Shown: positions 1 to 8,631 of the stretch, in pieces | How the letters are laid out: every line of letters begins with the position of its first letter | How positions within the stretch are numbered: the stretch's first letter is position 1 | NCBI RefSeq assembly: GCF_042663885.1 | Contig: NZ_JBHSXV010000001.1 | Reading direction: 5' to 3' (one strand) | Source of the DNA: Aquipuribacter hungaricus | Lineage (GTDB): Bacteria > Actinomycetota > Actinomycetes > Actinomycetales > JBBAYJ01 | Length of the DNA stretch: 64,000 nt | Translations under genes and position numbers: made by a program | Notes under the pieces: generated by a model | Told to the model about the DNA's origin: nothing | The model's input: the letters and a program-made list of their open reading frames with translations, nothing else | Database searches by the model: none

Positions 1-970
1 GCACCAGGTCGAACGCGTACATGCCGGCCCGGAACTGCGGCGACACGATGAGGTCGGCCAGGGCCTCGTCCTCGGCGGCGAACCCGGCGTCCCGGTCGGC
101 CGTGCGGGCGGCGGCGACCAGGTCGAGCGCGCGGGGCGCGGCGGGGGCGGCCCCGCCGAGGCGCTGGTCGACCTGGGCGCGGGCCGCCGCGACGGCGCCG
201 TCCCAGGTCGCGGCGTCGGCGGTGTGGTCGGTGCGCTCCACCGTCGTGCGCCCGGCGAGCACGTCGGCGGCCCAGGCCACGGACCGCTCGAGGAAGTCGG
301 CGGGCTCGAACATGGCGTCGGCGACGCCGAGCGCGAAGGCCTTGGGCCCGGACAGCATGCGGTTCTGGTTGAGCGCGTTGTCGACCATGACGGTGAGCGC
401 CGCGGGCACCCCGACCAGGCGCGGCAGCAGGTACGTGCCGCCCCACCCGGGGACGAGGCCGAGGAAGCACTCCGGCAGAGCCACGGCGGGGACGCCGGAG
501 GAGATGGTCCGGTAGGTGCAGTGCAGCGCCACCTCCAGCCCGCCGCCCATGACGGCGCCGTTGACGAAGGCGAAGCTGGGGACGCCGAGCTCGCCGAAGC
601 GGCGGAACACGTCGTGGCCGAGCCGGGCGACGGCGAGGGCCTGCTCCCGGGTGACGACCTGCCCGGTGCCCTTGAGGTCCGCGCCGACGGCGAAGACGAA
701 CGGCTTGCCGGTCAGGGCCACCCCGCGGACCTCGCCGGAGGCGATGCCGGGCTGCACCTGGTCGAGGGCGTCGGCGATACCGGACAGCCCGGCCGGGCCG
801 AAGGTCGTCGGCTTGGTGTGGTCGTGGCCGTTGTCGAGGGTGAGCAGCGCGAGGCTGCCGCCGTCGGGCAGGGGGACGAGCTGGACGTGGGTGCTCGTCA
901 CCACCTCGTCCGCGAACAGCGCCGTCATCTCGTCGCGGTCGTACCGCACTGTCTCCGTGGTCGCGCTCAC
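1..970 (-). CDS. fadB: Fatty-acid oxidation multifunctional protein FadB/FadJ, N-terminal part (cut by window edge)
   Basis: Reading leftwards from a GTG at 970, 323 codons run open off the window edge. The translation begins VSATTETVRYDRDEM and is a crotonase (enoyl-CoA hydratase) domain, with the oxyanion-hole segment FAVGADLKG near residue 110 and VMGGGLEVALHC with PECFLGLVPGWGG near residues 150-190. In this family a 3-hydroxyacyl-CoA dehydrogenase half follows, and it would lie outside the window. The protein hydrates enoyl-CoA and oxidises 3-hydroxyacyl-CoA in beta-oxidation, working with the thiolase FadA just upstream. The start overlaps the fadA stop by four bases (GTGA), so the two are translationally coupled. 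The call is firm; only the dehydrogenase half is unseen. Confidence 0.9.
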   Translation of the reverse strand, partial: MSATTETVRYDRDEMTALFADEVVTSTHVQLVPLPDGGSLALLTLDNGHDHTKPTTFGPAGLSGIADALDQVQPGIASGEVRGVALTGKPFVFAVGADLKGTGQVVTREQALAVARLGHDVFRRFGELGVPSFAFVNGAVMGGGLEVALHCTYRTISSGVPAVALPECFLGLVPGWGGTYLLPRLVGVPAALTVMVDNALNQNRMLSGPKAFALGVADAMFEPADFLERSVAWAADVLAGRTTVERTDHTADAATWDGAVAAARAQVDQRLGGAAPAAPRALDLVAAARTADRDAGFAAEDEALADLIVSPQFRAGMYAFDLV

Positions 971-2237
971 GCCGCGTCCTCCCCGGTGGTCGTCGTCCCG
1001 GTGCTCGTCGTCCCGGTCGTGGTGGGGCGGGCCCAGCCGCCGGCGTCGTCGTGGTGCGGGTTCTCCCACACGACGGTGCCGCCCATCCCGATGCCGATGC
1101 ACATGGTGGTGATGCCGTACCGGACCTCGGGGTGCTCCTCGAAGTGGTCGGCGAGCTGGCTCATCAGCCGCACCCCCGAGGAGGCCAGCGGGTGCCCGAC
1201 GGCGATCGCGCCGCCCCACGGGTTGACGCGCGGGTCGTCCTCGGCGATGCCGAAGTGGTCGAGGAACGCCAGCACCTGCACCGCGAAGGCCTCGTTGATC
1301 TCGAACAGGCCGATGTCGTCGATGGTCAGCCCCGCACGGGCGAGGGCCTTCTCGGTCGCCGGGACCGGGCCGACACCCATGACGGACGGGTCGACGCCGG
1401 CGAAGGCGTAGCCCACCAGCCGCATCCGTGCCGCGAGGCCGAGTCGTGGGCCGTGCCGGCCTCGGCGAGCAGGCAGGCGGTGGCGCCGTCGTTCAGCCCG
1501 GCGGCGTTCCCGGCCGTGACGCGCCCGTGCGGGCGGAACGGCGTCCGCAGCTGGGCGAGGTCGGCGACGGTCGTCCCGGGGCGGGGCGGCTCGTCTGTGG
1601 TGGCCAGGCCCCAGCCGCGCTCGCTGTGGCGGGTGGCCATGGTCACCAGGCCGCGCTGCACCTTGCCGGCCTCGTACGCCGCGGCGAGCCGGGCCTGGCT
1701 GGCCGCGGCGAAGGTGTCGGCGCGCTCGCGCGTGATGGCGGGGAAGCGGTCGTGGAGGTTCTCCGCCGTGGAGCCCATGACCAGGGCGGACGGGTCGACG
1801 ATCTTCTCGGCGACGAAGCGGGGGTTGGGGTCGACGCCCTCACCCATGGGGTGGCGTCCCATGTGCTCGACGCCGCCGGCGACCGCGACGTCGTAGGCGC
1901 CGAACCCGATCCCGGAGGCGGTCGTCGTCACCGCGGTCATCGCGCCGGCGCACATCCGGTCGACGGCGAAGCCGGGCACGGAGCGGGGGAGACCGGCCAG
2001 GAGCGCGGCGGTGCGCCCGATCGTCAGGCCCTGGTCCCCGGTCTGCGTCGTGGCCGCGACGGCGACCTCGTCGATGCGCTCCGGGGGCAGGCCGGGGTTG
2101 CGCTCGAGCAGCCCCCGGATGCAGCGGACGACCATGTCGTCGGCGCGGGTCTGGGCGTACATCCCCTTCTCGCCGGAGCGGCCGAAGGGGGTGCGGACGC
2201 CGTCGACGAAGACGACATCTCTGACGGTCGTGGGCAC
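967..2237 (-). pseudogene. fadA: Acetyl-CoA acyltransferase (thiolase) FadA, split by a one-base frameshift
   Basis: Thiolase that releases acetyl-CoA in beta-oxidation. The first part (from GTG 2237, with GGGAGG five bases upstream) has the nucleophile region DRMCAGAM with Cys96 and GGVEHMG. The second part (frame ending at 967) starts RMRLVGYAFAGVDP and holds the catalytic GHPLASSG histidine and the CIGIGMGG cysteine loop. The two parts are in different frames and join near 1441-1445. Restoring one C there gives an uninterrupted AHDLGLAARMRLVG junction typical of thiolases, with a total of about 423 residues. All catalytic motifs are otherwise present. It is either a fresh frameshift or a base-call error, the latter more likely given two similar events in this window. 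It is coupled to fadB. Confidence 0.88.
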
Positions 2238-2291
2238 TGGGCCTCCCGGGTCGGTACGGGCGCCCGCGTCCTCACGGGCGTCGGCCGTATG

Positions 2292-3677
2292 TTACTCCTC
2301 GGTAACTACCGGGGTCGACCGACGGGCGCGGGGCTCCGGCAGCGGGTCCGACGCCGCCCGGACGAGCGCCTCGGCGAGCGGCGCGGCCGTGAGCCCGACC
2401 TGCCAGGCGCGCGCGCCGCGCCCGCCGAGGAACGCGGCCACCTGCTCGGCGTCGGTCCCCGGGGGGTCCCAGGCGAGCCGGCGGGCGGTGTCGGGGGTGA
2501 GGAGGTTCTCCAGCGGCAGCCCGTGCTCGGCGGCCAGCGCCGCGAGCGTGTCGCGGACCCGGACGAGCCGCACGGCGGCGGCGGGGTCGCGCTCGGCCCA
2601 CGCCCGGGGCGGGGGCGGGCCGTCGCCGCGCGGCGCCTGGCCGGGCAGCGCCTGCTCCGGCAGCGCCATGGCGGCGTCGATGGCGTCGAGCCAGTACTGG
2701 CCGAGCCGACGGTTGGCGGGGCCGGAGAAGACGGGCAGCGAGGCGAGCGCGGCCGTGGTGCGCGGCTGCGCGGTGGCGGCCGCGACGACGGCCGAGTCGG
2801 GGAGGATCCGGCCGGGGGAGACGTCGCGGCTGCGGGCCAGCTCCTCGCGGGCGGCCCACAGCGAGCGCACGACCGCCTGCGCGCGCCGGGAGCGCAGCTT
2901 GTGCACCCCGGACGTCTTGCGCCACGGGTCGACGCGCGGGGCGGGCGGGCCGGCGGCCGCGACGGCGGCGAACTCCTCGCGGGCCCAGCCCAGCTTGCCC
3001 TGCCTCTCGAGCTCGGCCTCCAGCGCGTCGCGGACGTCGAGCAGCAGCTCCACGTCCAGGGCGGCGTAGGTGAGCCACGACGCCGGCATGGGCCGGGTCG
3101 ACCAGTCCACGGCCGAGTGCTCCTTGGCCAGGCCGATGCCGAGGAAGTGCTCGGTGACCGCGGCGAGCCCGACGCGGGGGAGCCCGGCGATGCGGGCACC
3201 CAGCTCGGTGTCGAAGACGCTGCGCGGCCGCAGCCCCAGCTCGGCCAGGCACGGGAGGTCCTGCGAGGCGGCGTGGAGCACCCACTCCGGCCCGTCGAGC
3301 ACCGCGGCGAGCCCGGTGAGGTCGAGCCGCGCGACCGGGTCGACGAGGGTGATGGGGCCGTCGGCGCGGCGCAGCTGCACGAGGTACGCGGCCTGGCCGT
3401 ACCGGTACCCCGAGGCGCGCTCGGCGTCGACGGCGACGGGGCCCTCGAGCCCGGCGAGCACCTCGACGGCGGCGTCGAGCGCGGCCTGCGTGGTGACGAC
3501 GTCCGGGGTGCCGTCGCGGGGGGCGGTGAGGACGGGGACGGGGACCGGCGCGGTCTCGACGACCTCGGTGGCCCCGGGGGTCCCGGCAGTCCCGACCGTC
3601 GCGCCAGCGTCCGTCCCGGCCGTCAGGCCGGCTGCGTCGTCGGTCCCGGGTGCGAGGTCGGTCTCGTCGTCGGGCAC
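2292..3677 (-). CDS. rnd: Ribonuclease D-like 3'-5' exonuclease with HRDC domain
   Basis: 461 residues. The first 60 are an Ala/Gly/Thr-rich tail. A DEDDy exonuclease domain follows: Exo I VDAERASG (Asp84, Glu86), Exo II VLHAASQDLPCLAEL, Exo III YAALDVELLLD. An HRDC domain (ELARSRDVSPGRILPDS) occupies the C-terminal half. The family trims the 3' ends of tRNA and other RNAs in the cytoplasm. The GTG start at 3677 has no Shine-Dalgarno but carries TAGGCT six bases upstream, as expected for a leaderless mRNA. fadA begins 54 bases after its stop on the same strand. Next to the LuxR-DUF3000-hemE block, this is a familiar actinobacterial arrangement. Confidence 0.93.
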   Translation of the reverse strand: MPDDETDLAPGTDDAAGLTAGTDAGATVGTAGTPGATEVVETAPVPVPVLTAPRDGTPDVVTTQAALDAAVEVLAGLEGPVAVDAERASGYRYGQAAYLVQLRRADGPITLVDPVARLDLTGLAAVLDGPEWVLHAASQDLPCLAELGLRPRSVFDTELGARIAGLPRVGLAAVTEHFLGIGLAKEHSAVDWSTRPMPASWLTYAALDVELLLDVRDALEAELERQGKLGWAREEFAAVAAAGPPAPRVDPWRKTSGVHKLRSRRAQAVVRSLWAAREELARSRDVSPGRILPDSAVVAAATAQPRTTAALASLPVFSGPANRRLGQYWLDAIDAAMALPEQALPGQAPRGDGPPPPRAWAERDPAAAVRLVRVRDTLAALAAEHGLPLENLLTPDTARRLAWDPPGTDAEQVAAFLGGRGARAWQVGLTAAPLAEALVRAASDPLPEPRARRSTPVVTEE

Positions 3678-3683
3678 CGGTCC

Positions 3684-3689
3684 AGCCTA
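3684..3689 (-). promoter_or_regulatory. -10 hexamer TAGGCT of a probable leaderless rnd promoter
   Basis: On the minus strand TAGGCT ends six bases before the rnd GTG start, with no Shine-Dalgarno between. Transcription would begin at or next to the start codon. Confidence 0.6.
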
Positions 3690-3772
3690 GGTGACCGTCC
3701 GTGCCCCGGCCGTCCCGCCGGGTCCCGGCGCGAGGTGCCGGCGGTCCCGGCGCGGGGTCCCGGGCGCACGCG

Positions 3773-3821
3773 GAGGAGCCACCCGTCGGCACCGGGGGCC
3801 GGTGCCGACGGGTGGCTCCTC
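3773..3821 (-). terminator. Perfect 23-bp hairpin after the LuxR regulator gene
   Basis: Arms 3773-3795 and 3799-3821 are exactly complementary over 23 bp with a three-base GGG loop; the arm begins GAGGAGCCACCC. It lies 66 bases after the stop of the LuxR-type gene and upstream of rnd. There is no T-tract, which is common for terminators in very GC-rich actinobacteria. It should end transcription of the regulator and insulate rnd. Confidence 0.75.
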
Positions 3822-3886
3822 GTCGGGGTGCGAGCGCAGGGGGACGCCCGGGACGTGCGGTCTGCGGTGGTGCGGGTGGCCTGGCG

Positions 3887-4489
3887 TCAGGCGACGGCGC
3901 CGGCGCGCATGGCCATGGCGACCATCTCGGCGCGGTCGCCGGTGCCGAGCTTCCGGGCGATCCGGGCGAGGTGGCTCTTCACCGTGAGGGCGGACAGGCC
4001 CAGGTGCTCGCCGACCTCCTTGTTGGAGCGGCCGTCGGCCACCAGCGACAGCACCTCGACCTCGCGGGCGGACAGCTGGTCCACCCCGGGGTCGCTGGTG
4101 CCGGTGGGGCCCTCGGGGGCGCCGCTGGGGCGGTTGGTGACGAGGAAGCAGCGGGCGCCGGCCATCAGGGCACCGCGCACGGTGAACGGGTCGGTGGACT
4201 GCGACAGCAGGACGGTGCGGGTCCAGCCGAGGGAGCGGAGCACCTCGATGGCCGCGATGCCGGAGCCGTCGGGCAGCGTGCAGTCGACGACCGCGAGGGA
4301 GGTCGGGGTGCCGCGGCCGAGGGTGCGGGCCTCGCCGACGAGGCCGGCGGTGGTGACGTCGGCGGCGCCGAGGGAGGTGAGGACTCGGGAGAGGGACTCG
4401 CGCAGACCCGGGGACCCCGCGACGACCGCGGCGTGGAACCGTCCGCGGGCCAGCGGGATCCGGACCCTGTCGGTGACCAGGGTGGTCAT
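3887..4489 (-). CDS. LuxR-family transcriptional regulator with degenerate receiver domain
   Basis: 200 residues, ATG start with a strong AGGAGG upstream. The C-terminal part (about 135-195) is a clear LuxR/NarL helix-turn-helix (LSAREVEVLSLVADGRSNKE, then LSALTVKSHLARIARKLG). The N-terminal part looks like a response-regulator receiver: Asp69 in VVDCTLPDGSG matches the phosphoacceptor. However, the acidic pair normally found at the first strand is replaced by VVAGSPGLRESL, and the conserved Lys is absent. No sensor kinase lies nearby. I therefore expect a phosphorylation-independent or atypically controlled regulator; its targets are unknown. Neighbouring rnd, DUF3000 and haem genes are candidates by position only. 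Confidence 0.85.
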   Translation of the reverse strand: MTTLVTDRVRIPLARGRFHAAVVAGSPGLRESLSRVLTSLGAADVTTAGLVGEARTLGRGTPTSLAVVDCTLPDGSGIAAIEVLRSLGWTRTVLLSQSTDPFTVRGALMAGARCFLVTNRPSGAPEGPTGTSDPGVDQLSAREVEVLSLVADGRSNKEVGEHLGLSALTVKSHLARIARKLGTGDRAEMVAMAMRAGAVA

Positions 4490-4630
4490 GTCGTGCCTCC
4501 TTGTCCGCGAGGGCGGTCACCCTCGTGCTGGAGGAGGCATCGGCCTGGCCTGCCGGGACCTTGAGCCCCGTGCGCAGGTCCGTCCTGGTCAGGGGTGGTG
4601 CCGTCCCCGCGGGGGGGCAGGCAGGGCGGG

Positions 4631-5239
4631 CTAGCGGCGGCGGGGGAGGGCGCTGACGCCGGCGGGAAGCGGCGGCAGGCCCGCTAGCCGGCACAGCACG
4701 TCCGCCCAGGCGCCGAGCTGGGCGTCCAGCGGGCCCAGCGGGCTCCACGAGGCGCGCAGCTCGACCTGGATCGCGGCCGGGCGGTCGGCGAGGGAGCCGA
4801 AGCTCTCCGACACCACGCGCGTCACGGTGCCGCCCAGGCGGGTCGCGGGGGCGTCGGGCCCGACCAGCGTCTCCCCGAGCCACGCCCAGACGACCTCGGC
4901 GAGCATCGGGTCCTCGGCGAGCTCGGGCTCCACGACGGCCTTGACGAGCGCGATGACCCGCAGGTCCCCGCCCCAGGCGTCCGGCGCCGACGGGTCGTGC
5001 AGCAGGACGAAGCGGCCGCCCGCCTCCTCGGCCTCGTCGGCGTCCTCGCCGTCGCGCGCGCCGGCACGGACCACGGCGAGGTCGACGTGGCCCTCGACGG
5101 CGTGGGCGAAGGGCGCGACCCGGCGCGGCGGCGGGATCTCGGTGAGGGCGACCTCGGGGCGGACCCGGGCGGAGCGCAGCACGGCGACCGCGTCGTCGAA
5201 GACGAGCGCCGAGGGCGCCGAGGACCGGGTCGTGGCCAC
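4631..5239 (-). CDS. DUF3000 family protein
   Basis: 202 residues, start GTG 5239. The conserved core reads EVALTEIPPPRRVAPFAHA, GRFVLLHDPSAPDAWGG and FRLVALVK-like LRVIALVKAVVEPELAED, which is the actinobacterial DUF3000 family; its function is not known. There is no signal peptide or membrane segment. The start is supported by TACTCT six bases upstream and the absence of a ribosome site, the leaderless pattern seen repeatedly here. It is divergent from hemE, 78 bases apart, an arrangement often seen in actinobacteria. I make no functional claim. Confidence 0.88.
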   Translation of the reverse strand: MATTRSSAPSALVFDDAVAVLRSARVRPEVALTEIPPPRRVAPFAHAVEGHVDLAVVRAGARDGEDADEAEEAGGRFVLLHDPSAPDAWGGDLRVIALVKAVVEPELAEDPMLAEVVWAWLGETLVGPDAPATRLGGTVTRVVSESFGSLADRPAAIQVELRASWSPLGPLDAQLGAWADVLCRLAGLPPLPAGVSALPRRR

Positions 5240-5245
5240 GTCCTG

Positions 5246-5251
5246 AGAGTA
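5246..5251 (-). promoter_or_regulatory. -10 hexamer TACTCT of a probable leaderless DUF3000 promoter
   Basis: TACTCT on the minus strand ends six bases before the GTG at 5239, with no Shine-Dalgarno. Confidence 0.55.
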
Positions 5252-5317
5252 GGTCGCCCCCCTGACGGCAGCCCGCCCCTGGCCGGGCGTGTCGGGCGCG
5301 GGTGGGACGATCGGGGG

Positions 5318-6424
5318 GTGAGCACCCCCGCCCCCGGTCCCGCCGCCCGCACCCCCCTCCTGGTCCGCGCGGCCCGCGGCGAGGACGTCGAGCGCACGCC
5401 CGTCTGGTTCATGCGCCAGGCCGGCCGCTCGCTGCCGGAGTACAAGGTCGCCCGCGGCAGCACCGCGATGCTCGAGGCCTGCCGCACGCCGGAGCTCGTC
5501 GCGGAGATCACGCTGCAGCCCGTGCGCCGCTACGGCGTGGACGCCGCCGTGCTCTACAGCGACATCGTCGTCCCGCTGCACGCGGCCGGCGTGGACGTCG
5601 ACATCGTCCCCGGGACCGGTCCCGTCATGGGCGCGCCCGTGCGCACGGCGGCCGACGTGGACGCCCTGGCCGCCCTGCCGCCCGCGGACCTCGGCTTCCT
5701 CGCCGAGGCGGTCCGGCTCACCCGCGCCGAGCTGGGCGACGTGCCGCTGCTCGGCTTCGCCGGCGCGCCGTTCACCCTGGCCAGCTACCTCGTCGAGGGT
5801 GGCCCGAGCCGCGACCACGCCGCCACCAAGGCGATGATGCACGCCGACCCCGGCCTGTTCGCGGCGCTGCTGTCGGCCGTCGCCGACATCACCGCCCGGT
5901 TCCTGCGGGTGCAGGTCGACGCCGGTGCCGCCGCGGTCCAGCTGTTCGACTCCTGGGCGGGGGCGCTGTCGCGCCGGGACTACGACCGCCACGTCGCCCC
6001 CCACTCCGCCCGGGTGCTCGCCCAGGTGACCGACGTGCCGCGCATCCACTTCGGGACCGGCACCCAGGACCTGCTGCCCTCGCTGGCCCGGGCTGGGGCC
6101 GACGTCGTGGGCGTCGACGCGCACCTGGGCCTGGACGAGGCGCTGGACCGGCTCGAGGCGGCCGGCACCCCGCGCGCGGTGCAGGGCAACCTCGACCCCG
6201 CGCTGCTGCTCGCGCCCTGGCCCGTCGTCGCCGAGCACGCCACCGCCGTCCTCCACGCGGGGCTGCGCGCGCCGGGGCACGTCTTCAACCTCGGGCACGG
6301 CGTCATCCCGGCCACCGACCCCGACCAGCTCGCCCGGCTCGTCGACCTGGTCCAGGGCTTCGACCGGGCCGCTGGGGCCGCGGCCGCTGGGGCTGCGGGG
6401 GCTGCGGGGGCCCTGCCGCGGTGA
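5318..6424 (+). CDS. hemE: Uroporphyrinogen decarboxylase HemE
   Basis: 368 residues. It converts uroporphyrinogen III to coproporphyrinogen III in the cytoplasm. Family signatures are at the N-terminus, TPVWFMRQAGRSLPEY (about residues 28-43), then LYSDIVVPLHAAG, GFAGAPFTLASYLVEGG and VQLFDSWAG. The length is normal apart from an Ala/Gly-rich C-terminal tail (about residues 353-366). The GTG at 5318 is chosen because the family motif follows closely; a near-consensus GACGAT sits six bases upstream, so the mRNA may be leaderless. The stop overlaps the hemG start by four bases (GTGA), making hemE-hemG-hemQ one coupled operon. Confidence 0.96.
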   Translation: MSTPAPGPAARTPLLVRAARGEDVERTPVWFMRQAGRSLPEYKVARGSTAMLEACRTPELVAEITLQPVRRYGVDAAVLYSDIVVPLHAAGVDVDIVPGTGPVMGAPVRTAADVDALAALPPADLGFLAEAVRLTRAELGDVPLLGFAGAPFTLASYLVEGGPSRDHAATKAMMHADPGLFAALLSAVADITARFLRVQVDAGAAAVQLFDSWAGALSRRDYDRHVAPHSARVLAQVTDVPRIHFGTGTQDLLPSLARAGADVVGVDAHLGLDEALDRLEAAGTPRAVQGNLDPALLLAPWPVVAEHATAVLHAGLRAPGHVFNLGHGVIPATDPDQLARLVDLVQGFDRAAGAAAAGAAGAAGALPR

Positions 6425-7860
6425 GCGTCCCCGACCGGGTCGTCGTCGTCGGGGCGGGCATCAGCGGGCTCGCCGCGGCCCACGCGCTGCGCTCGGCCGG
6501 GGTCGACGTGCTCGTGCTCGAGGCCTCCGGTCGCACCGGCGGCGTGCTGCACGCGGACGAGGTCGGCGGCGTGCGCGTCGACCTCGGTGCCGAGGCGATG
6601 CTCGCCCGCCGGCCGGAGGGCGTCGACCTGGCCCGCGCCGTCGGCCTGGGCGACCTGCTCGTCACCCCGACGTCCGCCCGGCCCGCGGTGTGGCGGGCCG
6701 ACGGGGTGCGGCCGCTGCCGACGGGCACCGTCATGGGCGTGCCCGGCAGCGGCACCGACCTGTCCGCGCTGCTGCGCCCCGACGAGCTGGCCGAGACCGC
6801 CCGGGCGCGCGCCGCCCGCGCCGCAGGGATCCCCGCCGCGACCGGCGCGGGACCGTCCCCCGACGGCGGGGAGGACGTCAGCGTCGCCGACGCCGTCGTC
6901 GCCGAGGTCGGCCGGCCCGTCCTCGACCTGCTCGTCGAGCCGCTGCTGGGCGGGGTCTACGCCGGGCGCACCGAGCGCCTCTCGCTCGCCGCCACGGTGC
7001 CGGCCCTGGACGCGGTCCGGCGCCGCGGCGAGCCGCTGTCCGCCGCCGCCGACCGGGCCGCCGCGAGCGGTCCCGCCCCCGGCGTGCCCGTCTTCACCGG
7101 CGTGGCGGGGGGCATGGCCCGCCTGGCCGGCGCGGTCGCCGAGGACCTGGCCGCCGGCGGTGCCGAGGTCCGGCTGGGCGTGCGGGTCACCGGCGCCGAG
7201 CAGGTCCCCGGCGGCTGGCGGCTGCAGACCTCGGCCGGGCCCGTCGACGCCGCCGCGGTCGTGCTCGCCCTGCCGACGACGACCACCGCGCGGCTGCTGG
7301 CCGGTCCCGTCCCGGCCGCCGCGGACGCGCTCGCCGGGGTCGAGGTGGCCGGTGTCGCCGTCGTCGCGCTCGCCGTGGACCGGCTGCGGCCGCAGACGTC
7401 GGGGCTGCTCGTGCCGCCCGTGGAGGCCGCGGCCGCCGGCGTCGACGTCAAGGCCGTGACGTTCTCGGGCGCCAAGTGGGACTGGGTCGCCGCGCAGGAC
7501 GACGGCCGCGGCGCCGGGGTGCTCCGGGCCTCCGTGGGCCGGGCCGGGGAGGCCGCCGCCCTGCGGCGCGACGACGCCGCGCTCGCCGACCTGGTGCGCC
7601 GCGACCTCGCGGTCCTGCTCGGCGAGGAGCACCGCGCCACCCTGGCCGCGGCACCCGCGGCCGTGGCCCGGTGGGGCGGGGCGCTGCCGCAGTACGCCCC
7701 CGGGCACCTCGCCCGGGTCGCCCGGGTGCGGGCCGCGGTCGCCGCGGTCCCCGGCCTCGCGGTGACCGGGGCCTTCCTCGACGGCGTCGGGGTGCCCGCG
7801 TGCGTGGCCTCGGCCCGGTCGGAGGTGCGCCGGCTGCTCGCGGCAGGATGGGGGGCATGA
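6421..7860 (+). CDS. hemG: Coproporphyrinogen III oxidase / protoporphyrinogen oxidase (HemG/HemY type, CgoX)
   Basis: 479 residues. FAD-dependent oxidase of the HemY class: the dinucleotide-binding motif VVVVGAGISGLAAAHAL is at residues 7-23, followed by EASGRTGG, and the C-terminal FAD motif (VTGAFLDGVGVPACVASAR) is near 450. Because hemQ follows directly, the physiological substrate is most likely coproporphyrinogen III, giving coproporphyrin III, as in the Gram-positive coproporphyrin-dependent route. It is coupled by four-base overlaps to hemE upstream and hemQ downstream. No ferrochelatase gene is seen in the window, so the metal insertion step must be encoded elsewhere. Confidence 0.93.
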   Translation: MSVPDRVVVVGAGISGLAAAHALRSAGVDVLVLEASGRTGGVLHADEVGGVRVDLGAEAMLARRPEGVDLARAVGLGDLLVTPTSARPAVWRADGVRPLPTGTVMGVPGSGTDLSALLRPDELAETARARAARAAGIPAATGAGPSPDGGEDVSVADAVVAEVGRPVLDLLVEPLLGGVYAGRTERLSLAATVPALDAVRRRGEPLSAAADRAAASGPAPGVPVFTGVAGGMARLAGAVAEDLAAGGAEVRLGVRVTGAEQVPGGWRLQTSAGPVDAAAVVLALPTTTTARLLAGPVPAAADALAGVEVAGVAVVALAVDRLRPQTSGLLVPPVEAAAAGVDVKAVTFSGAKWDWVAAQDDGRGAGVLRASVGRAGEAAALRRDDAALADLVRRDLAVLLGEEHRATLAAAPAAVARWGGALPQYAPGHLARVARVRAAVAAVPGLAVTGAFLDGVGVPACVASARSEVRRLLAAGWGA

Positions 7861-8579
7861 GCGCCCACCACCACGACGCCGCCGGGGTCCCCACCCCCAC
7901 CGACGAGATCAACGCGACCGTCCGCTACACCGCCTGGTCGGTGTTCGCGGCCAGCGAGACGCTCGGCAGCGGCGACCGTGCCGCGCTGGTCGCCGAGGTC
8001 GAGGCCGCGCTCGCGCCCCTGGCGGCCGACGGCGACCTCGTCGTCCGCGGCTGGTACGACCTGGGCGGCATGACGGCCGACGCCGACCTCATGGTGTGGT
8101 GGCACGCGCCCGCCGTGGAGACCGTCCAGGCGGCCTACCACGCGCTGCGGCGCAGCCGGCTCGGCTCGCATCTGACGCCGGTGTGGTCGGTCATGGGCCT
8201 GCACCGGCCCGCGGAGTTCAACCGGGGCCACGTGCCGGCGTTCATGGCGGGGGAGGAGCCGCGAGGCTACTGCTGCGTGTACCCGTTCGTCCGCAGCTAC
8301 GAGTGGTACCTGCTGCCGGCGGACGAGCGCCGGACCATGCTCGTCGACCACGGCCGCGCGGCCCGGCCGTACCCCGACGTCCGCGCCAACACCGTTTCGG
8401 CGTTCGCGCTCGGCGACTACGAGTGGCTGCTGGCCTTCGAGGCCGACGAGCTGCACCGGATCGTCGACCTCATGCGCGACCTGCGGAACACCGAGGCCCG
8501 CCGCCACGTCCGCGAGGAGCTGCCGTTCTACACCGGTCCCCGCGTCGAGCTCGCCCGGCTGGTCGAGCAGCTGCCCTGA
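7857..8579 (+). CDS. hemQ: Coproheme decarboxylase HemQ (ChdC)
   Basis: 240 residues, chlorite-dismutase-like fold. It makes haem b from coproheme by two oxidative decarboxylations. The motif YPFVRSYEWYLLP contains Tyr142, the expected catalytic tyrosine. His165 (MLVDHG) and His125 (FNRGHVP) lie at the same spacing (+23 and -17) as the proximal and distal histidines described for the actinobacterial enzyme of Corynebacterium diphtheriae. The ATG start overlaps the hemG stop (ATGA). It ends the haem operon and converges on the GNAT gene. Confidence 0.95.
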   Translation: MSAHHHDAAGVPTPTDEINATVRYTAWSVFAASETLGSGDRAALVAEVEAALAPLAADGDLVVRGWYDLGGMTADADLMVWWHAPAVETVQAAYHALRRSRLGSHLTPVWSVMGLHRPAEFNRGHVPAFMAGEEPRGYCCVYPFVRSYEWYLLPADERRTMLVDHGRAARPYPDVRANTVSAFALGDYEWLLAFEADELHRIVDLMRDLRNTEARRHVREELPFYTGPRVELARLVEQLP

Positions 8580-8607
8580 GGCCTCTGCCCTGTGGGTCAG
8601 CAGCCTG

Positions 8608-8631
8608 CCGGCCGGCGGCTCAGCCGGCCGG
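8608..8631. terminator. Hairpin between convergent hemQ and GNAT genes
   Basis: Nine-base perfect arms (CCGGCCGGC at 8608-8616 and its complement at 8623-8631) with a six-base loop, 28 bases after the hemQ stop and overlapping the stop of the opposing gene. It could act in both directions. There is no T-tract. Confidence 0.5.

Noticed and set aside
1428..4634. Plus-strand open frame of over 1,000 codons across fadA, rnd and the LuxR gene
   Set aside because: Gly/Arg/Ala-rich translation with no domain; it is the antisense shadow of three recognised genes.
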